DNA of 64,000 nucleotides from Mesorhizobium sp. PAMC28654 (GTDB lineage Bacteria; Pseudomonadota; Alphaproteobacteria; Rhizobiales; Rhizobiaceae). Shown here one piece after another: positions 53,052-60,790 of this stretch. The notes under the pieces were generated by a model. It was not told the origin of the DNA. It ran no database searches and saw only the letters and a program-made list of their open reading frames with translations. The translations under genes were made by a program, and so were the position numbers. How positions within the stretch are numbered: position 1 is the first letter of the stretch; each line of letters opens with the position of its first letter. The stretch is taken from assembly GCF_020616515.1 (NCBI RefSeq), contig NZ_CP085135.1, positions 2,108,001 to 2,172,000 of the forward strand, read 5' to 3'.

Positions 53052-53277
53052 GCCTCCAGCGGCTTTCTGCCGCCTTCTTAGCGATCTCGGCGCGCCGTTC
53101 TGGCGTCATGTTCTCGGCGCGCTTCTTTCCGCCCTTGGCACCAAGCGCCTTCGCGGCAGGGTCTTTGCCGTCGTCCTTCACCTCGTCGTCTTCATCGCCT
53201 GTAGCAATGCGCATGACGCGGACGGCGTTGCCGATCACGTCGGCGGGGCGCTTCTGGCCTTTAGGTCCGGTTGGCAT
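53044..53277 (-). CDS. Small basic protein, transposon cargo
   Basis: A 77-residue protein beginning MPTGPKGQKRPADVIGNAVR. It has an acidic middle (DEDDEVKDDGKD) and the end KRAENMTPERRAEIAKKAAE, then SRWRPK. The GGKKRAENMTPERRAEIAKKAA type of motif recurs in small proteins of rhizobial mobile elements, from memory; function unknown. Its ATG shares a base with the preceding stop (TGATG), so it is coupled to the gene at 53277-53486. Its stop region overlaps the DUF3467-like gene by 8 bases from the opposite strand. Confidence 0.7.
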   Translation of the reverse strand: MPTGPKGQKRPADVIGNAVRVMRIATGDEDDEVKDDGKDPAAKALGAKGGKKRAENMTPERRAEIAKKAAESRWRPK

Positions 53278-53486
53278 CACTTCGTAAACCGATCGAAGAC
53301 CCTGCCAAGAACAACTTGGCCGCTGCCGGCTTTGAAAAATTGGCGAACCCCTTCAGGCAGCATCACTGCGTCTGCCGTTGGCTCTCCGCCGAGCGCCACC
53401 ACAGCCTTTGCCCTTGCGGCGTCTTCATCTTCAAGAAAGACCCACGCCATATCGTCGCCGCGCTCAAACATCCAGCCAACTACCAT
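53277..53486 (-). CDS. Small protein of unknown function, transposon cargo
   Basis: A 69-residue protein with MVVGWMFERGDDMAWVFLED, then DEDAARAKAVVALGGEPTAD and a basic end (FDRFTK). A strong ribosome site (AGGAGG, seven bases before ATG 53486) supports it. It starts 70 bases inside the right terminal repeat and is the first gene of a two-gene unit. No family is recognised. Confidence 0.65.
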   Translation of the reverse strand: MVVGWMFERGDDMAWVFLEDEDAARAKAVVALGGEPTADAVMLPEGVRQFFKAGSGQVVLGRVFDRFTK

Positions 53487-53555
53487 CTGTCATCCTCCTA
53501 AGCTCACCGCTAAGCATATAGGAGTTCGGCTCGGATCGCGACAAGCGCGGCGTCA

Positions 53556-53577
53556 AATTTCAAACTGAGACACTACC
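53556..53577 (-). repeat. Right terminal inverted repeat of the IS1-family transposon
   Basis: Identical on the minus strand to 50079-50100. Outside it begins the second CCTTCGAA target copy (53578-53585). Confidence 0.95.
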
Positions 53578-53585
53578 CCTTCGAA
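53578..53585. repeat. Target-site duplication, right copy (CCTTCGAA)
   Basis: Identical to 50071-50078. Both copies contain the palindrome TTCGAA. Host sequence continues past it in the permease frame. Confidence 0.9.
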
Positions 53586-53931
53586 ATAGAGCTTGTAGAG
53601 AAGGATCGACACGCCGGAGCCGAGCATGTTGAGGGCGAGGCCCGTCACCTGCTCGACCTTGAGCGTGGCCGCCATGAACACGGTAAGGGCGGCCATCAGT
53701 CCGCCCGTCACGATCCCCACCAGAAGGCCGACCCACAGCGATCCCGATACGAAAGTGGCGGAAAAAGAGGTGAACGCCGCCATCAGCATCGTGCCCTCTA
53801 CGCCCAGGTTCAGGATGCCGGCCTTTTCGGTGATGAGTTCGCCCAGCGCGGCGAAAATCAGGGGTGTGGCGATTCGCACCGTGGCAGCGAAAATGCTGAT
53901 GATGATTGTCTGGGTGAACAGTTCGCTCATG

Positions 53932-54990
53932 TCAGCCGCCTATCTTTATCTGGTAGCGCGCCAGCGCCGTCGTGATGAGGAAGAAAATGAGGACGATCGC
54001 CTGCACAACGAGCGTAAGCGCGGAGGGGACGCCCGTATCGATCTGCATAGTGACGCCGCCGGTCGACAGGGCAGCGAACAGGATGGCGACGGGCACGACC
54101 AGCAACGGCCTCAGCCCCGCCAGCATTGCGATCACGATGCCGGCAAACCCGTAGCCCACGGAAATATCGGGGCGCAGTCGCAATTGTGTCCCGAACACTT
54201 CGGCGACGCCCGCAAGCCCGGCAAGGCCACCACTGATCAGCATGACGGTGACGGCCGTGCGGCCGACATTGATGCCCTTGAAGCGGGAAGCCACGGGGTT
54301 CTGCCCGACTGCCTTGATCTCGTAGCCGAGGGCGGTTCGACTGAGCAGGACGTGGACGGCGACGGCGCAGATCAGCGCGATCAGGAAGCCCAAGTGCAGC
54401 TTGGTCCCCGGAATGAGTGCGGGAAGCATCGCCGACGCACTGACCCGCTCCGACTGCTGGTAGAAGGAGGTCATGTCGCGCCAGTTGTTCACCAGCAGGT
54501 AGGAAAGCCCGAAGCGGACGACATAGTTGAGCATCACCGTCGACAGGACTTCGTTCACCGAAAAGCGGGCCTTCAGATAGCCAGCCAGAGCGCCGAGACA
54601 GGCGCCGCCAGCAAAGCCGCTTAAAAGAACGATAGGCAACAGGATGAACGTCGGGAGGCCCATGCAGACCAGATAGGCCGCGTAACCAGCCATTGCGCCC
54701 GCGTAGAGCTGGCCTTCCGCACCGATGTTCCAGATTTTGGCACGGAACGCGACCGTGACTGCAACGCCAGTAAGGATCAGCGGGCTGGCACGCAGCAAGG
54801 TGGTGACGATTGCCATCTGATTTCCAAAGGCGCCTACATAGATCGAGATCAGCGCTTGAAGCGGCGAGGCGCCCGCCGACCACAACAGGAGCGAAGTAGC
54901 CACCAGCGAAAGGCCGATTGCCGCGGCAACGGCGATAGCGCCTCCCGCGAAGGTTGGTTCAAGTCTCTTTTCAAACGCAAGTATAGCCAT
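53932..54990 (-). CDS. ABC transporter permease, nucleoside/purine (BMP) type
   Basis: A 352-residue inner-membrane permease of the branched (BPD_transp_2) class, with about 9-10 helices. Typical stretches are LRASPLILTGVAVTVAFRAK, IWNIGAEGQLYAGAMAGY, and GYEIKAVGQNPVASRFKGIN. It would pair with the permease split by the transposon, the ATPase at 55058 and the binding protein at 56646 to import purines or nucleosides. Its stop lies 1 base before the ATG of the split permease. Confidence 0.92.
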   Translation of the reverse strand: MAILAFEKRLEPTFAGGAIAVAAAIGLSLVATSLLLWSAGASPLQALISIYVGAFGNQMAIVTTLLRASPLILTGVAVTVAFRAKIWNIGAEGQLYAGAMAGYAAYLVCMGLPTFILLPIVLLSGFAGGACLGALAGYLKARFSVNEVLSTVMLNYVVRFGLSYLLVNNWRDMTSFYQQSERVSASAMLPALIPGTKLHLGFLIALICAVAVHVLLSRTALGYEIKAVGQNPVASRFKGINVGRTAVTVMLISGGLAGLAGVAEVFGTQLRLRPDISVGYGFAGIVIAMLAGLRPLLVVPVAILFAALSTGGVTMQIDTGVPSALTLVVQAIVLIFFLITTALARYQIKIGG

Positions 54991-55057
54991 GTCGTGATCA
55001 ATCAGGTTTCTTGTGAATCTATCCGGCGCGGGACCTGGGGGGCGTCCCCTTGTGCGT

Positions 55058-56563
55058 TCAGTCCGCGCCGTGTCCGGCCATCAGCAATCCGATCCGTTCC
55101 AGATCGATTTCATTGGAACGGAAGTGTCCGACGATTTTTCCCTTGAACATCACGACGATGCGATCGGCGATGCTGGCGAGTTCGCTGAGTTCTTCCGACG
55201 CAACCAGGATGCCGAAACCAGCCTTCCGCTTGGCCAGCAACTGCTCCATCATATATTCGATCACCCCGACATCGAGACCGCGCGACGGCTGGTTGGCCAG
55301 GATGACTTTCGTCGCCTGCGAGAACTCGCGGGCAACGATCACCTTTTGGGCGTTGCCGCCCGACAATGTCGCCGCCCTGGTGTTTTCGGACGGCGTCGCT
55401 ATTCGGAACTGCTCGATCGCCTCGCGTGCGAACTGTCTGGATTTCGCGAGCCGCAGAATGCCTTTGGACATGAAGAGGCTCGATCGCTGCGCCCCAAGGA
55501 TGAGGTTGTCAGTGATGTTGAAGGAGGGAATTAGCCCCTCCTTGAAGCGGTCGTCGGGAATGTAGCCGACGCCATGGCCGCTCATCTGACGAGGCGTATG
55601 GTTGGTAACGTCTTTCCCGTCCAGCGTGATGGAGCCGGCAAACACCTTCCTTGCGCCCATCAGGACCTCGAATAACTCTTTCTGCCCGTTGCCAGCGACG
55701 CCGGCCACTCCGACGATCTCGCCGCGGCGCAACTCGAAGCCGAGACCGTCGAGCGCATTCTGCCCTCGCTCGCCCTTGGCGCTGAGATTTTGGGCATGGA
55801 CGACGACGGCTCCCGGTTGCTGTGAGTCGATGCGCGCGACCGCCTTCAATTCGCGCCCGACCATCATGTTGGTAAGCTCGGCCTTGGACGATTTGGCGGT
55901 GATGGCGGTATCGACCTTGCGGCCTTTGCGCAGGACTGTCACCCGGTCGGACTGCATGACTTCGTTGAGCTTGTGGCTGATGAGCAGGACCGACATGCCA
56001 CTTGTGGTCATGGACCGGAATATGCGGAACAGGCGCTCGGATTCCTGTGGCGTAAGGACTGCCGTGGGCTCGTCCAAGATGAGCAATCTAGCGCCGAGAT
56101 ACAGCGCCTTGACGATCTCCACCCATTGCTGCTCGCCGACCGACAATTGCCAGATCTTGGCGTCGAGATCGATGGAAACGCCGTACTGCTCCGAAATTCT
56201 TCGCAGCGCCTCCCTGGCTTTGCGCAGGTCCAGCACCATGCCGGCGCCGTCCGTGCCAATCACGATGTTTTCCAGCACCGTCAGCGTCTGGACCAGCACG
56301 AAATGCTGATGGACCATGCCAATGCCGTTCCGTATCGCATCGGCGGGAGATCTTATGTCGACATGCCGGCCGTTGAGGATGAACTCGCCAGCATCAGGCT
56401 GGCAGTAGCCGTAGATGCACTCCGCCAGGGTAGACTTTCCAGCGCCATTCTCACCAAGGAGGCAATGAATCTCGCCGGGCATGATGTCAAAACTGATGTC
56501 GTCGTTCGCAACAACCTGGTGGAACCGTTTCGTCAGATTCCTGGCTTCAAGCAATGCCTGCAT
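55058..56563 (-). CDS. ABC transporter ATP-binding protein with two nucleotide-binding domains, BMP type
   Basis: A 501-residue duplicated ATPase. Domain 1 has Walker A LLGENGAGKSTLAEC, signature LSVGEQQWVEIVKAL and Walker B LLILDEPTAVL. Domain 2 has a degenerate Walker A (GVAGNGQKELFEVLMG) and signature LSGGNAQKVIVAREF. This asymmetric plan is normal for nucleoside/sugar importers with BMP binding proteins. It is third from the regulator in the minus-strand operon and lies 68 bases before permease 1. Confidence 0.94.
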   Translation of the reverse strand: MQALLEARNLTKRFHQVVANDDISFDIMPGEIHCLLGENGAGKSTLAECIYGYCQPDAGEFILNGRHVDIRSPADAIRNGIGMVHQHFVLVQTLTVLENIVIGTDGAGMVLDLRKAREALRRISEQYGVSIDLDAKIWQLSVGEQQWVEIVKALYLGARLLILDEPTAVLTPQESERLFRIFRSMTTSGMSVLLISHKLNEVMQSDRVTVLRKGRKVDTAITAKSSKAELTNMMVGRELKAVARIDSQQPGAVVVHAQNLSAKGERGQNALDGLGFELRRGEIVGVAGVAGNGQKELFEVLMGARKVFAGSITLDGKDVTNHTPRQMSGHGVGYIPDDRFKEGLIPSFNITDNLILGAQRSSLFMSKGILRLAKSRQFAREAIEQFRIATPSENTRAATLSGGNAQKVIVAREFSQATKVILANQPSRGLDVGVIEYMMEQLLAKRKAGFGILVASEELSELASIADRIVVMFKGKIVGHFRSNEIDLERIGLLMAGHGAD

Positions 56564-56645
56564 CTGTAGCTCGCTTCCGAGGGACTGGTGAGTATTGCGC
56601 CAGCCCGGCGACGCCGGGGCTGGCGAATGTGCTAGCCAAGGACCC

Positions 56646-57671
56646 CTAGTCGGAGACCGGCAGATCGGTCTTCAACTCGACCTTCATTTTGCCCGAGACG
56701 ATGTCTTCCTGCGTCTGCTTGACGGCCTGCTTGACGCTGTCGGAAGTCTTGCTGTCGAACTGGCCATAGCCGCTGATGGCGCTGCCGCCTTGCGCCATTG
56801 TGAACCACACAGGCTCCATCGGGGCAGCGTAAGGCGCTTCGCTTTCCTTGTGCTTCTTCCACTGATCGATGATGTAGTTGATCTGCGGCTCCCAGTTCGC
56901 AAGCACGCTGAGCGGCACAGCCGCGGGTGCGATCTTGGAACTGTCGATATATTGGCCGATGCACATGATCTTGCGTTCTTCACAGACCTGGAAAGACTCG
57001 CCGAGCTGGAAAATGATGTCGGCACCCGCCGAGATTTGTGCATTCGCGGCTTCGGACGCCTTTGCGGGGTCGTACCAGCTTTCGATGAACGTCACCTTGA
57101 GCTTCGCGTCGGGAGCCACTGAGCGGGCGCCCGCCCGGAAAGCGTTCACGACGTCGTTGACGTCGTCGGCCGGGAAAAGTCCGACCGCGCCAAGCACCTT
57201 GGACTTGCTCGTCAGGCCCGCGTAGACGCCAGCCACATAGGCAGGCTCGTATATGTGCATGTAGATCAGATAGGAATTCCCACCCAGCGGTCGATTCCCG
57301 CCGCCCACGGTTACAAAGAGGATGTTCGGGAATTCGTCCTTGAGGGTTTCCACCTCGTCCGAATAGGAGCTGTGTGCCCAAATGACGTCGTATTTTCCGG
57401 TTTCCGCATAGCCGCGAATGACGCTGAGCGCCGTGTCGGCGTAGACGTTCTCGGTGTATTTCAGCGTAATCTTCAAGCCGCCCGGAGCGGCATTCTGAAT
57501 CCGCTGGAACGAATTCAGCCACGCCTTGGTCCAGGCGTTCTCTACGCCCGAAGGCAGCACCGCCGCCACGTTAAGGGTTTTGGGCTCATCCGCCCGACTG
57601 GCGCCAACCGCACACAGCGACAGGCCAAGCACGAAGAGTATCCTGGATATCCAGCTCGAAAAGTTTCGCAT
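56646..57671 (-). CDS. BMP-family (PnrA-like) substrate-binding lipoprotein or periplasmic protein
   Basis: A 341-residue exported binding protein. The signal peptide ends near GASRADEP. Family features are LNVAAVLPSGVENAWTKAWL, YDVIWAHSSYSDEVETLKDE, PNILFVTVGGGNRPL and SAGADIIFQLGESFQVCEER. BMP proteins bind nucleosides or purines; the context here favours urate, xanthine, allantoin or a nucleoside. ATG 57671 has GGAGG upstream. An operator-like palindrome is 58 bases upstream. Confidence 0.92.
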   Translation of the reverse strand: MRNFSSWISRILFVLGLSLCAVGASRADEPKTLNVAAVLPSGVENAWTKAWLNSFQRIQNAAPGGLKITLKYTENVYADTALSVIRGYAETGKYDVIWAHSSYSDEVETLKDEFPNILFVTVGGGNRPLGGNSYLIYMHIYEPAYVAGVYAGLTSKSKVLGAVGLFPADDVNDVVNAFRAGARSVAPDAKLKVTFIESWYDPAKASEAANAQISAGADIIFQLGESFQVCEERKIMCIGQYIDSSKIAPAAVPLSVLANWEPQINYIIDQWKKHKESEAPYAAPMEPVWFTMAQGGSAISGYGQFDSKTSDSVKQAVKQTQEDIVSGKMKVELKTDLPVSD

Positions 57672-57728
57672 GTTCTCCTCCATTGCGGTCATTCAGACCA
57701 TTTTCCGGAACGGTAGCAGTCATGCCAA

Positions 57729-57738
57729 TTGTACACAA
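57729..57738. promoter_or_regulatory. Operator-like palindrome TTGTACACAA
   Basis: First of two sites in the 239-bp region between the binding-protein gene (minus) and the GntR gene (plus). It fits TTGTNNACAA and is close enough to the bmp start to cover its promoter. The rest of the region holds no gene. Confidence 0.65.
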
Positions 57739-57807
57739 TAGCCTTATTTTTTGTAGAATGTTATTTGTCGATATCGTGCGTCCGGTATAAGGAAGATACA
57801 GAGCGAT

Positions 57808-57817
57808 TTGTGCACAA
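57808..57817. promoter_or_regulatory. Operator-like palindrome TTGTGCACAA
   Basis: Perfect ten-base palindrome about 100 bases before the GntR gene start, flanked GCGAT and TACC. Position suggests autoregulation. Confidence 0.7.
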
Positions 57818-57910
57818 TACCGTTGCCGAATGAGTGACCCGACTTACCCGCGGCTGTTGTGGACAAAACGACCGCACATAGCCATTTTTTCGGAGTATGA
57901 TTGTTTTCAC

Positions 57911-58633
57911 ATGCCTCATAAGAAAGACGATCCCTTGAACCGACAGTCGAAGGCCCGGGGCAGCCGCTCCCGTGAGCAAGTGATCTACGAGGACATCCAT
58001 CGCGCGATTGCGGAGCGCCGCCTGTTGCCCGGGGCGAAACTTACGGAGGAAACGTTATGCGAAGTCTTCAAGGTAAGCCGCGCCCGGATAAGGAAGGTTC
58101 TTCTGCTTCTGGCCAAGGAAAATGTCGTTCGCCTCGAGCCCAACCGGGGAGCTTTTGTCTGGCGCCCCACGGTTCGCGATGCCAGGAACGTGCTGGATGC
58201 AAGGCGTGTCATCGAGCTTGAAACCATCAATGGCGCCATAGCCCACGCGACCGTCGAGAATTTTGCCGAAATGCGGCGCATCATCGCGGAGGAGAAGAAG
58301 GCGCTGGCGGACGGCGACTACTCGCGCTCCATGCGCCTGTCCGGCGAATTCCATATGGCGCTCGCCGCCAGCGCGCAAAATCCCATTCTCAGCGAGTTTC
58401 TCGCCGGCCTGATCTCGCGCTGCTATCTGATCCTGGCCACATACCAGAAGCGAGATGCCCAGGTCTGCCCGCAGACGGATCACGAGGATATCGTCACGCT
58501 GCTCGAGCAGCGTGACCTCATGGGCGCGCTGACAGCGCAGCGCCATCACTTCGACCATATCGAAAGCGAACTGGATCTTTCCGACAAGCAACCTGCAAGC
58601 TTGACTCTGAAGCAGATATTTGCGGGCGCATAG
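57911..58633 (+). CDS. GntR-family (FCD) transcriptional regulator of the purine cluster
   Basis: A 240-residue regulator. The winged HTH is at residues about 20-85 (VIYEDIHRAIAERRLLPGAK, FKVSRARIRKVLLLLAKENV, RLEPNRGAFVWRP). A C-terminal helical FCD domain follows, with metal/ligand His and Asp positions in SGEFHMALAASAQNPIL, TDHEDIVTLLEQRD and QRHHFDHIES. FCD regulators bind carboxylates or purine products. It stands between the importer operon and puuD, and matching palindromes are found beside both and beside itself. The frame opens to 57830; ATG 57911 is a better fit, with the HTH near the start, though no strong ribosome site is seen. Confidence 0.88.
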   Translation: MPHKKDDPLNRQSKARGSRSREQVIYEDIHRAIAERRLLPGAKLTEETLCEVFKVSRARIRKVLLLLAKENVVRLEPNRGAFVWRPTVRDARNVLDARRVIELETINGAIAHATVENFAEMRRIIAEEKKALADGDYSRSMRLSGEFHMALAASAQNPILSEFLAGLISRCYLILATYQKRDAQVCPQTDHEDIVTLLEQRDLMGALTAQRHHFDHIESELDLSDKQPASLTLKQIFAGA

Positions 58634-58668
58634 GCGAACTACAAAACTCCCTGTTGACATTATCTTTT

Positions 58669-58686
58669 CATATTGTGCACAATATG
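58669..58686. promoter_or_regulatory. Perfect 18-bp palindrome upstream of puuD
   Basis: CATATTGTGCACAATATG is fully symmetrical and contains the TTGTGCACAA core. A TTGACA box lies at 58654-58659, so the palindrome covers the expected -10 region of the puuD promoter. Repression by blocking RNA polymerase is likely. Confidence 0.75.
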
Positions 58687-58732
58687 ACGCGAGATAGTTC
58701 AACAGCGTTTTGGACGCATATGAAGAGCAGCC

Positions 58733-59785
58733 ATGCCGGAGCTTCTAGATTGGTTGGGCATCCTTTTGCGATGGGGTCACGTGATGGCTGGCATCGCGTG
58801 GATCGGAACATCGTTCTATTTTAACTGGTTCGACCTTTCGGTCCGGCCTTCTCGCGATAGCCTGTTGAAGGAAAACGTCCGCGGCACGCTGCACGAGGTG
58901 CATGGCGGCAGTTTTTACTATCACGAGCAATATTGGCCTGACCGCGATGTCTCCCGGATGCTGGCGCATAGCGGCCCGGCACAGCTTACCCTGTTGACGG
59001 GCCTCGGGCTCATGTCCGTGTTCTACTGGTATGGCGCCGACGTCTACCTGATCGACCCGCGCGTAGCGATCTTGTCGAAGGCGCATGCCATCGCCCTGAG
59101 CGTCGGCGCGCTACTACTGGCTTGGCCGCTCTACGACAAGCTCTGCCGAAGCGTGCAGGACGACCGGGTGGTCTTCGCCTGGATGACTGTGGCGACAGCA
59201 GCGGCGGCGTGGCTTTTCAGCCACCTGTTCGGCGGCCGAGCCGCCTTCATACAAGTCGGCGCGATGCTCGGTTCGATCATGGTGCTCAGCGTGCATTTCG
59301 TGATTATCCCCAACCACATCGCCATGTTGCGCCAGATCCGGGCAGGTAAAAAGCTCGACACGAAGCATGGCGAGCGGGCCAAGCGCGTTTCGCAGCACAA
59401 CAACTATTTCACCCTGCCTGTGATCTTCGCCATGCTGTCGATCCACTTCCCGCTGGCGACGGGACATCCGCTGAACTGGGTGATCCTGCTCCTCATGATG
59501 GGATTCGGCGTCACGCTGCGACATTGGCGGAATATGGTCCTCAAGAAAGAACGTTCGGACCGGCGGCTTCTGGCCTGCGCTTTCGCCATGCTGGCCGCGG
59601 CGGTCGGCGTATCGGAAATCGACCTGTCGACCGCGGCCGACACCCCCATGGCCACCACAGCGGTGCAATCCGACGCGCGGATCATGGCGGTCGTTCATGC
59701 GCGCTGCACGGCATGCCACTCCGAGCATCCCACCAACTCCACCTTCACGACGGCGCAAATTCAGTTCTGGGATCGATCAGCCTGA
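58733..59785 (+). CDS. puuD: Membrane urate hydroxylase PuuD with truncated cytochrome c domain
   Basis: PuuD oxidises urate to 5-hydroxyisourate and passes electrons to its cytochrome c tail. The 350-residue product keeps the membrane part (LRWGHVMAGIAWIGTSFYFN, LHEVHGGSFYYHEQYWPD, FSHLFGGRAAFIQVGAMLGS, NHIAMLRQIRAGKK). The haem motif CTACH is present near residue 325 with SEHPTNSTFTTAQ after it, but the protein ends 11 residues later (IQFWDRSA). Full PuuD proteins go on some 60-80 residues and include the axial Met (in an MPLGN motif), which is missing. Activity may be impaired or electrons may leave another way. Confidence 0.88.
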   Translation: MPELLDWLGILLRWGHVMAGIAWIGTSFYFNWFDLSVRPSRDSLLKENVRGTLHEVHGGSFYYHEQYWPDRDVSRMLAHSGPAQLTLLTGLGLMSVFYWYGADVYLIDPRVAILSKAHAIALSVGALLLAWPLYDKLCRSVQDDRVVFAWMTVATAAAAWLFSHLFGGRAAFIQVGAMLGSIMVLSVHFVIIPNHIAMLRQIRAGKKLDTKHGERAKRVSQHNNYFTLPVIFAMLSIHFPLATGHPLNWVILLLMMGFGVTLRHWRNMVLKKERSDRRLLACAFAMLAAAVGVSEIDLSTAADTPMATTAVQSDARIMAVVHARCTACHSEHPTNSTFTTAQIQFWDRSA

Positions 59786-60738
59786 ATGACATTATTTTCC
59801 CCGCCAACGACACGCCCTATCCCCGGGATATGGTTGGCTATGCCGACCGGACGCCGGCCCCGTGCTGGCCGAGAGGCGCCCGGCTGGCGGTCCAGTTCGT
59901 CGTCAACTACGAAGAAGGCGCGGAAAACAATATCCTTCACGGCGATAGCAAGTCGGAATCTTATTTGACCGAACTGGTCGGAACACAGCCATTGCTTCAG
60001 GCGCGAAGCCTGACGATGGAGTCGCTTTACGAATATGGCAGCCGGGTTGGCTTCTGGCGCCTGCTCAAGCTGTTTAATGACCGAGATCTCAAATTCACCG
60101 CCTTCGCGGTAGCCATGGCGCTGCGGCGCAATCCGCGCGTAGCACAGGCGCTTGCGGAAGGCGGGCACGAGGTCGCCAGCCATGGCTGGCGCTGGATCGA
60201 CTACCACGACATGGACGAGGCGACCGAGCGCGAGCATATCCGGCTGTCGGTCGAGACGATCACCCAACTGACGGGCTCCCGCCCGCTGGGCTGGTACACC
60301 GGACGCATAAGCCCAAACACCCGTCGCCTCGTCGCCGAGGAAGGAGGCTTCCTCTACGATGCCGATTCTTATTCGGACGACATCCCTTATTGGGAATTGG
60401 CCGGCGGCAAACCTCAATTGATCGTGCCCTATACGCTCGATGTGAACGACATGAAGTTCGGCGCCGCGCAGGGGTTCAACTGCGGCGACCAGTTCCTCGC
60501 CTATCTCAAGGACAGCTTCGACTGTCTCTATGCCGAAGGCGGGAGCCAAGCCCGGATGCTATCGATCGGCCTGCATTGCAGGATCGCCGGAAAACCTGGC
60601 CGCATCCAGGCATTGTCACGCTTCCTCGATTATATCCAAGGCTTCGACGACATCTGGATTTGCCGGCGCCTGGACATCGCTCGCCACTGGCGCGAACGAT
60701 TCCCGTTCGACCAAGCCGCCCTTGCATCGGTCGGGTAG
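59782..60738 (+). CDS. puuE: Allantoinase PuuE (polysaccharide deacetylase fold), start unclear
   Basis: The frame encodes NDTPYPRDMVGYADRTPAP, AVQFVVNYEEGAENNILHGD, LYEYGSRVGFWRLLKLF, EGGHEVASHGWRWIDY and RPLGWYTGRISPNTRRLV. These are hallmarks of PuuE, a metal-independent member of the deacetylase fold that hydrolyses allantoin. The end (WICRRLDIARHWRERFP) is complete. The start is unclear: no ATG, GTG or TTG with a ribosome site precedes YPRD in frame, and the first nearby candidates are CTG 59782 and ATG 59830. The gene overlaps the end of puuD in another frame. A junction deletion is suspected. Confidence 0.85.
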   Translation: MNDIIFPANDTPYPRDMVGYADRTPAPCWPRGARLAVQFVVNYEEGAENNILHGDSKSESYLTELVGTQPLLQARSLTMESLYEYGSRVGFWRLLKLFNDRDLKFTAFAVAMALRRNPRVAQALAEGGHEVASHGWRWIDYHDMDEATEREHIRLSVETITQLTGSRPLGWYTGRISPNTRRLVAEEGGFLYDADSYSDDIPYWELAGGKPQLIVPYTLDVNDMKFGAAQGFNCGDQFLAYLKDSFDCLYAEGGSQARMLSIGLHCRIAGKPGRIQALSRFLDYIQGFDDIWICRRLDIARHWRERFPFDQAALASVG

Positions 60739-60790
60739 CAAGATCGCACGCGGCCTCCAGGAGACAGAACAGAAAATGGGAGTAACGAAC

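Larger units (their letters stand above)
50079..53577. mobile_element. IS1-family transposon with toxin-antitoxin and NYN-nuclease cargo, 3,499 bp
   Basis: The ends are perfect 22-bp inverted repeats (50079-50100 and 53556-53577) starting GGTAGTGTCTCAG. IS1-family ends typically start GGT. The flanking 8-bp duplication is CCTTCGAA (50071-50078, 53578-53585). Inside are one IS1-type DDE transposase and six cargo genes: a NYN-domain gene, toxin, antitoxin, a DUF3467-like gene and two small coupled genes. The toxin-antitoxin part is clearly richer in A+T than the flanks. The host permease is repaired when it is removed, which shows that it moved as one unit. A typical IS1 is under 1 kb, so the cargo is notable. 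Confidence 0.93.
49488..53930 (-). pseudogene. Second ABC permease of the purine/nucleoside importer, split by a transposon
   Basis: The N-terminal 115 codons lie at 53930-53586 and the C-terminal part at 50078-49488. Removing the 3,499-bp transposon and one 8-bp target copy gives a 936-base frame (311 residues) with the join KLYFEGQSMPTIETFG. The product is a branched-type inner-membrane permease of the BMP (nucleoside/simple sugar) systems: EKAGILNLGVEGTMLMAAF at the start and RGLSVTARQYGAVVAGGMLIG with FRGER at the end. As present, translation from 53930 runs into the inverted repeat and stops at 53553 (ending VVSQFEI). The importer should be inactive unless another permease substitutes. 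Confidence 0.93.

Noticed and set aside
59524..59781. Upstream extension of the puuE frame inside puuD
   Set aside because: The extension is a shifted reading of puuD with His/Arg-rich composition and adds no PuuE homology. It cannot be the true N-terminus.
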